From contig NZ_VZRB01000013.1 of the NCBI RefSeq assembly GCF_008806595.1, forward strand, positions 162,521 through 226,520: DNA of 64,000 bases. Direction: 5' to 3'. This DNA is from Streptomyces luteolifulvus (GTDB lineage Bacteria > Actinomycetota > Actinomycetes > Streptomycetales > Streptomycetaceae). The notes under the pieces were generated by a model. That model did no database searches and was not told the origin of the DNA. It was given only the letters and a program-made list of their open reading frames with translations. Positions 57,739 to 64,000 of the stretch are shown here, in pieces. The position numbers and the translations under genes were made by a program. Position 1 is the stretch's first letter; every line of letters begins with the position of its first letter.

Positions 57739-59144
57739 CCAGAGCACTCGTCCTCGGCGGCGGCCTCGCCGGCATGCTGGCCGCCACCGCCCTCGCCGAC
57801 ACCGTCGACAGCGTCGTCGTACTGGAGCGCGACACCTTCCCCGACGCTCCCGTGCCCCGCCGCGGACTGCCGCAGGGACACCACAGCCACATCCTGATGC
57901 GCGGCGGCGTCGAAGCCATCGACGAACTGCTGCCCGGCACCGTCGACCTGCTCTACGCCGCCGGAGCCAAGAAACGCGGACTGCCCTGGGGCGCGCTGGC
58001 CCGCGGCCCCGAGGGGTGGATGGAACGCATCGACACCGACGCCTATCTGCTGCTGTGCAGCCGCGACCTGCTCGACCACATCGTCCGCCGCCAGGTGCTG
58101 CGCGACGGCCGGGTCACCGTGCGCGAGGCCGTCAAGGTGCTGGAGCTGACCGGCAGCGCCTCCCGGGTGACCGGTGTGGTCACCGAGACCGGCGAAGGAC
58201 AGGAGCGGCTCCACGCCGACCTCGTCGTCGACGCCACCGGCCGGGGCTCCAACGCCCCGGCCTGGCTGACCGCGCTCGGGCTGCCCCAGGTCCGCGAGGA
58301 CGTCGTCGACGCCGGAATCACCTATGTGAGCCGATGGTTCGAGGCACCGCCCGGCACCAAGGACGACTTCCCCGGCGTGATGATCCAGATGACCCCCGGC
58401 ACCGGGAAGCCCGGCCAGGGTGCCGGACTGCTGCCGATGGAGGACGGCCGCTGGATCCTCAGCCTGTTCGGCAGCCGCGGCGGCGAACCCCCCAACGACG
58501 AGGACGGCTTCGCACGGTTCGCCCGTGAACGGCACCACCCGATCATCGCCGATCTGATAGCACGGGCCACCCCGGCCGGCCCGATCCGTACCTACCGCAA
58601 CATCCCCGACCGCAGGCGCCGTTACGAGAAGCTCGCCCTGCCCGACGGCTTCGTCGTCATCGGCGACGCCGCGTCCGCACTCAACCCCGTGCACGGCACC
58701 GGCATGTCCGTCGCCGCCCAGTGCGCCCGGCTCCTGCGCGACGAACTGGCGGGCGGCGGCCTGCGGCCCAAGCTGACACGCCGCGTGCAGGCCGGCATCG
58801 CCCGGATCAACGGCGGCGCCTGGCGGCTGGCCACCAACACCGATCAGGGCCTGCCCGCCGTCCGCGCCAACGTCCGCCTCCAGGGCGGCGCCCTCGCGGA
58901 CCGGATGGCGGCCCGTGTCGCCAGGACCGGCTGCCGCGACCGCGACGTCATCAACGCCGTGTTCGGCGTGGCCTCCCTGGTCAAGCCGATGACCGCGATG
59001 ATGTCCCCCGCCTTCCTGCTGGCGGTGCTGCGCGGGCCGCGCAAGCCCGCGCTGACCGCCGAGCAGGCCATCGCCCAGTTCCCGGAGTTCGGCGACCTGC
59101 TCCCGTACGGCGCGTCGGACCGGCCCACCCGCAACACGGCATGA
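57735..59144 (+). CDS. FAD-dependent monooxygenase/epoxidase
   Basis: A 469-residue flavoprotein. The FAD-binding GGGLAGMLAATAL motif lies at residues 6-18, a PRRGLPQGHHSH segment at about 37-48, and the second FAD motif GDAASALNPVHGTG at about residue 312. The spacing and the PRRG-PQG signature resemble the epoxidase group that includes MonCI-type enzymes. It would epoxidise or hydroxylate the polyene. The GTG start overlaps the DUF993 stop, and its own stop overlaps the PKS start by ATGA, so it is coupled to both. Confidence 0.85.
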   Translation: MTRALVLGGGLAGMLAATALADTVDSVVVLERDTFPDAPVPRRGLPQGHHSHILMRGGVEAIDELLPGTVDLLYAAGAKKRGLPWGALARGPEGWMERIDTDAYLLLCSRDLLDHIVRRQVLRDGRVTVREAVKVLELTGSASRVTGVVTETGEGQERLHADLVVDATGRGSNAPAWLTALGLPQVREDVVDAGITYVSRWFEAPPGTKDDFPGVMIQMTPGTGKPGQGAGLLPMEDGRWILSLFGSRGGEPPNDEDGFARFARERHHPIIADLIARATPAGPIRTYRNIPDRRRRYEKLALPDGFVVIGDAASALNPVHGTGMSVAAQCARLLRDELAGGGLRPKLTRRVQAGIARINGGAWRLATNTDQGLPAVRANVRLQGGALADRMAARVARTGCRDRDVINAVFGVASLVKPMTAMMSPAFLLAVLRGPRKPALTAEQAIAQFPEFGDLLPYGASDRPTRNTA

Positions 59145-62100
59145 GCGCGCGGCACGAAGGGGCCGCCGGGGCCCCGACGGTGGTCCCGTGGGCGCTGTCC
59201 GGCCGCGGACCGGAGGCACTGCGCGGACAGGCGGAACGCCTCGCTGCCCACGTGACGGACAGCGGCCCGGCCGGCGCGGCCGACATCGGACACTCCCTGC
59301 TCACCACCCGCGCCCTGCTCGCACACCGCGCCGTGGCCCTCGGCACCGACACCCCCGGACTGCTGGCCGGGCTGCGCCTGCTGGCCACCGGCGAACGCGC
59401 CGACGACAGCACCGCCGTCGCGGTCTCCGGCACGGCACTGCCGGACCCCCGCGTGGCGTTCGTCTTCCCCGGCCAGGGCTCGCAGTGGCGCGGCATGGCC
59501 TGCGAACTCCTCGACACCGCACCGGCCTTCGCCGAGCGGATGGCACAGTGCTCGGCCGCGCTGGACCCCTTCGTCGACTGGGACCTCACCGACGTCCTGC
59601 GCGACACCGGATCTCCGCTGTGGGACCGGGTCGACGTGGTGCAGCCGCTGCTGTGGGCGGTCATGGTGTCGCTCGCAGCACTCTGGGAGTCGCACGGCGT
59701 ACGACCCTCCGCCGTCGTCGGTCACTCACAGGGCGAGATCGCCGCCGCCTGCGTGGCCGGCGCGCTGTCCCTGCCGGACGGCGCCCGGGTGGTGGCACTG
59801 CGCAGCAGGCTCATCCGGGCCGAACTGGCCGGCCTCGGCGGGATGCTGTCCGTACCGCTCTCCCGCACGGACGCCGAACCCCGCCTGGCACCATGGCCGG
59901 GCCGCCTCCAGCTGGCCGCCGTCAACGGCCCCTCGTCCGTCGTGGTGTGCGGCGAGACCGCCGCCCTGGACGAACTGTTCGCCCAGCTGACGGCCGAGGA
60001 GATCCAGGCCCGCCGGATCGCGGTGGACTACGCCTCGCACTCCCACTACGTCGAGAAACTGCGCGACGGCCTCCTGGACGTCCTCGCCCCGGTACGGCCC
60101 ACCACCGCGGACATCGCGTTCTACTCCACGGTCACCGGCGCCCCGCTGGACACGGCGGAGCTGACCGCGGACTACTGGTACCGGAACCTGCGCGGCACCG
60201 TACGGTTCGCCGAGGCCACCCAGGCCCTGCTGGCGGACGGCTACCGCGTCTTCGTGGAGTGCAGCGCCCACCCCGTCCTCACCAACGGCGTCCAGGACAG
60301 CTGCGAGGCATACGGCGTCGACGCGGCCACCCTCGGCTCACTGCGGCGCGACGCGGGCGGCCTCGACCGCTTCGCCCTGTCGCTGGCCCAGGCCCACGTC
60401 CGGGGCGTCCCCGTGGACTGGACACCCTTCCTGCCGGGCGCCCGGACCGTCGACCTGCCGACCTACGCCTTCCAGCGCAAGAGGTACTGGAAGGACCCGG
60501 CCGACGGGACCGCGCACCGGACCGTCGCCGGGCAGCGCACCGTCGAGCACCCCCTGCTGTCGGCCGCCGTGGAACCGGCACACGCCGGCGGCACCCTGCT
60601 CACCGGCCGGCTCTCCGTCCAGGCCCAGCCGTGGCTCGCCGATCACGAGGTGTTCGGCGCGAGAGTGGTGCCCGGCGCGGCACTCGTCGAACTGGCACTG
60701 TGCGCCGGCGAACAGCTGGACTGCCCCGTGCTCGGCGAACTGACGCTGCGCGCACCGCTGGTCCTGCCCGAACAGGGCGGCGTGGCCGTCCAGATCGCCG
60801 TGGCAGCGGCCGACGACTCCGGCGCCCGGCCGTTCACCGTGCACTCCGGCGCCGCCGAGGACACGGGACCGTGGACCCTGCACGCCCAGGGCCTGCTCAC
60901 CGACCCGGCGGACACCCCTGCACCGTTCGACTTCACGCAGTGGCCACCGGCCGGAGCCACGGCGGTGGACGTCACGGACGGCTACGCCCGGCTGGCGACC
61001 CAGGGGTACGGCTACGGCCCCGCTTTCCAAGGCGTCACGGCGATATGGCGACGGGGCGAGGAGACCTTCGCCGAGGTCGAACTGCCCGAAGCCCTGCGGG
61101 CGGACGCCGAGCGCTACCTCCTGCACCCCGCGCTGCTGGACGCGTGTCTGCACCCCGGCGCGCTCAGCGGGCCCGGCACGGCCACGCGGCTTCCCTTCGA
61201 GTGGACGGAGCTGCGGCTGCATGCCGTGGGCGCCGGCGCGCTGCGGATCCGGATCGCTCAAGGACCCGACGGCGAACGGCTGGACGCCGCGGACCCGGCG
61301 GGCAACCCCGTCCTGTCCCTGGCCGCGCTGTCGGCACTGCCGGTGTCGCCCGAGCACCTGACGTCCGTACGGGGCGCGCCGACCGTGGAGCCGCTCGGGC
61401 TGGAGTGGATCCCGCTCGCGGTGCGGGAGGAGGGGCCGACGGCCGGCCTCGCCGACCTGGACGTGGTGCGCGCCGCGCCGGACGAGACGGAGACCGTGCC
61501 CGACACGGTGGTCTGGGCGGTCGACCGGCCCGATCACGGGGCCGTACCGGACGCCGCGCACGAGGTGGCTCGCGGTGCGCTGACCGTGGTCCACGACTGG
61601 CTCGCCGACGAGCGCTTCGCCGCGTCCAAGCTGGTCGTCCTGACCCGGCGGGCGCTGTCGCTCACGGGAGACACACACCCCGCCGACGTGGTGCTCGCGC
61701 CGTTGTGGGGACTCCTCGGCGCGGCCGTCGCGGAGAACCCGGACCGGTTCGTGCTGGTCGACACCGACGACGACCCCGCCTCGGTACGTGCCCTTCCGGC
61801 CGCCGTGACCAGCGACGAGCCGGAACTGGCCCTGCGCAACGGCAGGGTCCTGGCCCCCAGGCTGACCAGCACACCGCTCACCGCCCAAGGCACGCGCACG
61901 CCCGACCCCGAAGGCACGGTCCTGGTCACCGGTGGTACCGGTGGTCTGGGTGGGCTGGTGGCGCGGCATCTGGTGGCTGAACACGGGGTGCGGCGGCTGG
62001 TGTTGGTGAGTCGTCGGGGTGTGGAGGCGCCGGGTGCGGGGGAGTTGGTGGCCGAGCTGCAGGAGCTGGGTGCCGAGGTCTCGGTGGCGGCCTGTGATGT

Positions 62101-64000
62101 GTCGGACCGGGCGGCGCTGAGTGCGGTGCTGGACGGGATACCGGCTGAACATCCGCTGACGGGTGTGGTGCATACGGCGGGTGTGCTGGACGACGGTGTG
62201 GTGGCGTCGTTGAGCGCGGAGCGGCTGGATGCCGTGCTGCGTGCGAAGGCGGACGCCGCCTGGCACCTCCACGAACTGACCGCCGGCCATGACCTCGCCC
62301 TGTTCTGCCTGTTCTCCTCGGCAGCGGGCACCGTCGCCCCCGGCGGCCAGGGCAACTACGCCGCCGCCAACACCTTCCTCGACGCGCTGGCCGGTCACCG
62401 CCGGGCCGCAGGGCTGCCCGCCCAGTCGTGTGTCTGGGGCATGTGGTCGCGGGACACCGGCATGACCGGCCACCTCGACGAGGCCGCCCTGCGCCGGCTG
62501 CACCGGCATGGCTTCGGCGCGCTGTCGCAGACGGAAGGACTGGCGCTGTTCGACGCGGCCATCGCGTCCGACGCCATCGCTCCCGTCCTGCTGAAGCTGG
62601 AGCCCGCGGGGCTGCGCGCACAGGCCGCGTCCGGCACGCTGCCCGCCGTACTGCGCGCCCTGGTCAGGGCACCGCGCCGCCAGGCCGACCGGACGGCGAC
62701 CGGCGCCACGCTCGCCGACCGCCTCGCCCGGCTGCCGGAGGAACAGCGCCGGCCGATGCTGCTGGACCTCGTACGCCGAGAGGTCGCGGACGTCCTCGGC
62801 CATGCGTCCGTCGACGGGGTCGCGCACGACCGTGTCTTCAAAGAGCTCGGCTTCGACTCACTGACCGCGGTGGAGCTGCGGAACCGGCTGAATGCCGTGA
62901 CCGGTCTGCGGCTGCCCGCGACGCTGGTGTTCGACCATCCGACGGCGACCGCCGTCGCCGACCACCTGCACATCCGCCTGCTCGGGACGGCCGACCGACG
63001 CGCACCGGCAGCGCCGGTTGCGCGGGTCGATGACGAGCCGGTGGTGATTGTCGGTATGGCGTGTCGTTTCCCGGGTGGGGTGTCGTCGCCGGAGGAGTTG
63101 TGGCGGCTGGTGGAGTCCGGGGTGGATGCGGTGTCGGGCTTCCCGGTGAACCGGGGCTGGGACGCGGACGGGCTGTATGACCCGGAGCCGGGGACGGCGG
63201 GGCGGACGTATGCGCGCTCGGGTGGATTCCTGCATGAGGCGGGGGAGTTCGACGCGGGTTTCTTCGGGATCAGTCCGAACGAGGCGCTGGCGATGGATCC
63301 GCAGCAGCGGTTGCTGTTGGAGTGTTCGTGGGAGGCGTTCGAGCGGGCGGGTATCGACCCCGCCTCGCTGCGCGGGAGCGCCACCGGTGTCTTCGCGGGC
63401 GTCATGTACCACGACTACGCCAACAGCTCCGCCGCCGGGGCGATCGCCTCGGGCCGGGTGGCGTACACGTTCGGCCTGGAGGGCCCGGCGGTCACGGTGG
63501 ACACGGCGTGTTCGTCGTCGCTGGTGGCCCTGCACCTCGCGGCCCAGGCCCTGCGCAACGGCGAGTGCTCGCTGGCAATGGCCGGGGGCGCCACCGTGAT
63601 GGCCACGCCCGAGGTGCTGCTGGAGTTCAGCAGACAGCGGGGGCTTTCGCCGGACGGCCGGTGCCGGTCGTTCGCTGCTACGGCGGACGGGACCGGGTTC
63701 TCCGAGGGCGTGGGTGTGCTGTTGGTGGAGCGGTTGTCGGATGCGCGTCGTCTGGGGCATCCGGTGCTGGCGGTGGTGCGGGGTTCGGCGGTGAATCAGG
63801 ACGGTGCGTCGAATGGGTTGACGGCGCCGAACGGGCCTTCGCAGGAGCGGGTGATCGGGCAGGCCCTTGCTGCTGCCGGTCTGTCGTCTGCGGATGTGGA
63901 TGTGGTGGAGGGGCACGGTACGGGGACGACGCTCGGTGATCCGATTGAGGCGCAGGCGTTGTTGGCGGCGTATGGGCAAGGTCGGCCGGAGGGGCGGCCG
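59141..64000 (+). CDS. type I PKS starting with an AT domain (second half of the split module, then the next KS), partial
   Basis: 1620 residues are visible; the frame is open at the window edge. Order with rough residues: KS-AT linker 10-100; AT 105-430; DH 465-750; KR 925-1155; ACP 1190-1275; KS from 1296. There is no KS at the N-terminus. Residues 10-45 (VVPWALSGR onwards) are exactly the linker that follows a KS in the other modules, so this continues the stand-alone KS at 42549. AT Ser196 in GHSQG and YASH (297-300) predict methylmalonyl-CoA, unlike the three malonyl ATs of PKS1. DH His502, KR TGGTGGLG at 930 with LDD (B type) and ACP Ser1240 all look active. The next KS has Cys1457. No docking coiled coil is seen at the N-terminus. 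Confidence 0.92.
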   Translation, partial: MSARHEGAAGAPTVVPWALSGRGPEALRGQAERLAAHVTDSGPAGAADIGHSLLTTRALLAHRAVALGTDTPGLLAGLRLLATGERADDSTAVAVSGTALPDPRVAFVFPGQGSQWRGMACELLDTAPAFAERMAQCSAALDPFVDWDLTDVLRDTGSPLWDRVDVVQPLLWAVMVSLAALWESHGVRPSAVVGHSQGEIAAACVAGALSLPDGARVVALRSRLIRAELAGLGGMLSVPLSRTDAEPRLAPWPGRLQLAAVNGPSSVVVCGETAALDELFAQLTAEEIQARRIAVDYASHSHYVEKLRDGLLDVLAPVRPTTADIAFYSTVTGAPLDTAELTADYWYRNLRGTVRFAEATQALLADGYRVFVECSAHPVLTNGVQDSCEAYGVDAATLGSLRRDAGGLDRFALSLAQAHVRGVPVDWTPFLPGARTVDLPTYAFQRKRYWKDPADGTAHRTVAGQRTVEHPLLSAAVEPAHAGGTLLTGRLSVQAQPWLADHEVFGARVVPGAALVELALCAGEQLDCPVLGELTLRAPLVLPEQGGVAVQIAVAAADDSGARPFTVHSGAAEDTGPWTLHAQGLLTDPADTPAPFDFTQWPPAGATAVDVTDGYARLATQGYGYGPAFQGVTAIWRRGEETFAEVELPEALRADAERYLLHPALLDACLHPGALSGPGTATRLPFEWTELRLHAVGAGALRIRIAQGPDGERLDAADPAGNPVLSLAALSALPVSPEHLTSVRGAPTVEPLGLEWIPLAVREEGPTAGLADLDVVRAAPDETETVPDTVVWAVDRPDHGAVPDAAHEVARGALTVVHDWLADERFAASKLVVLTRRALSLTGDTHPADVVLAPLWGLLGAAVAENPDRFVLVDTDDDPASVRALPAAVTSDEPELALRNGRVLAPRLTSTPLTAQGTRTPDPEGTVLVTGGTGGLGGLVARHLVAEHGVRRLVLVSRRGVEAPGAGELVAELQELGAEVSVAACDVSDRAALSAVLDGIPAEHPLTGVVHTAGVLDDGVVASLSAERLDAVLRAKADAAWHLHELTAGHDLALFCLFSSAAGTVAPGGQGNYAAANTFLDALAGHRRAAGLPAQSCVWGMWSRDTGMTGHLDEAALRRLHRHGFGALSQTEGLALFDAAIASDAIAPVLLKLEPAGLRAQAASGTLPAVLRALVRAPRRQADRTATGATLADRLARLPEEQRRPMLLDLVRREVADVLGHASVDGVAHDRVFKELGFDSLTAVELRNRLNAVTGLRLPATLVFDHPTATAVADHLHIRLLGTADRRAPAAPVARVDDEPVVIVGMACRFPGGVSSPEELWRLVESGVDAVSGFPVNRGWDADGLYDPEPGTAGRTYARSGGFLHEAGEFDAGFFGISPNEALAMDPQQRLLLECSWEAFERAGIDPASLRGSATGVFAGVMYHDYANSSAAGAIASGRVAYTFGLEGPAVTVDTACSSSLVALHLAAQALRNGECSLAMAGGATVMATPEVLLEFSRQRGLSPDGRCRSFAATADGTGFSEGVGVLLVERLSDARRLGHPVLAVVRGSAVNQDGASNGLTAPNGPSQERVIGQALAAAGLSSADVDVVEGHGTGTTLGDPIEAQALLAAYGQGRPEGRP
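63723..64000 (+). repeat. 278-bp tract identical to module 2 KS (copy 2)
   Basis: Identical to 32564-32841 and cut by the window end, so the shared tract may be longer. It marks recent recombination or gene conversion between KS domains. Confidence 0.9.

Overview
The window is high-GC actinomycete DNA, most likely Streptomyces. GTG and TTG starts, tightly coupled ATGA/GTGA gene junctions, a LAL-family regulator carrying a rare TTA codon and a modular type I polyketide synthase (PKS) all point that way. No tRNA, rRNA, CRISPR array or intact insertion sequence was seen.

Left part (1-13786): conserved, non-cluster chromosome. The tail of one radical SAM gene and a complete STM4011-type radical SAM gene meet, tail to tail, a minus-strand operon resembling the E. 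coli yehI-L-M-P-Q genes. That operon holds two DUF4132-associated proteins, a MoxR AAA+ ATPase, a DUF5682-vWA fusion and a SWIM zinc-finger protein; its function is unknown. Next (14110-17094) is a small plus-strand operon of a carotenoid-desaturase-like oxidoreductase, a tri-histidine desaturase and a TetR regulator. It appears to start from a leaderless promoter with a palindromic operator over the start codon.

Right part (about 17147 to beyond 64000): a polyketide gene cluster. An MIO enzyme with a Thr-Ser-Gly cofactor triad (phenylalanine aminomutase or ammonia-lyase), a VinK-like acyltransferase, a discrete carrier protein and a stand-alone adenylation enzyme form a starter-unit cassette. 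It would feed a beta-amino acid, most likely beta-phenylalanine, to the N-terminal carrier domain of a 5430-residue PKS. That PKS has three KS-AT-DH-KR-ACP modules, all predicted malonyl-specific and dehydrating, so it should build a triene. The next module is split. Its KS is a separate 461-residue protein (42549-43934), and its AT-DH-KR-ACP begins a second PKS 15 kb away (59141), running off the window. The split AT is predicted to be methylmalonyl-specific. Between the halves lie a flavin reductase, a luciferase-like monooxygenase, a type II thioesterase, two TetR/exporter pairs (a DrrAB-type ABC transporter and an MMPL pump), a TylF-type O-methyltransferase, a P450 with ferredoxin, a DUF993 aldolase-like protein and an FAD monooxygenase. 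The likely product class is a beta-phenylalanine-primed polyene macrolactam of the hitachimycin/viridenomycin type. This is inferred from gene content; the terminal modules and macrocyclising thioesterase are not in view.

Regulation visible in the sequence: a recurring NWAGGGG box, usually in pairs 9-10 or 20-22 bp apart, sits upstream of most biosynthetic transcription units; the two exporter promoters share a near-identical 15-bp operator matching two paralogous TetR proteins; and TTA codons occur in the LAL regulator and in a small PqqD-like gene. The window also holds degenerate tandem copies of a tetR 3' end, a relic of an ABC permease, an acyltransferase gene with no stop codon at its expected end, and a 278-bp identical tract shared by two KS domains.
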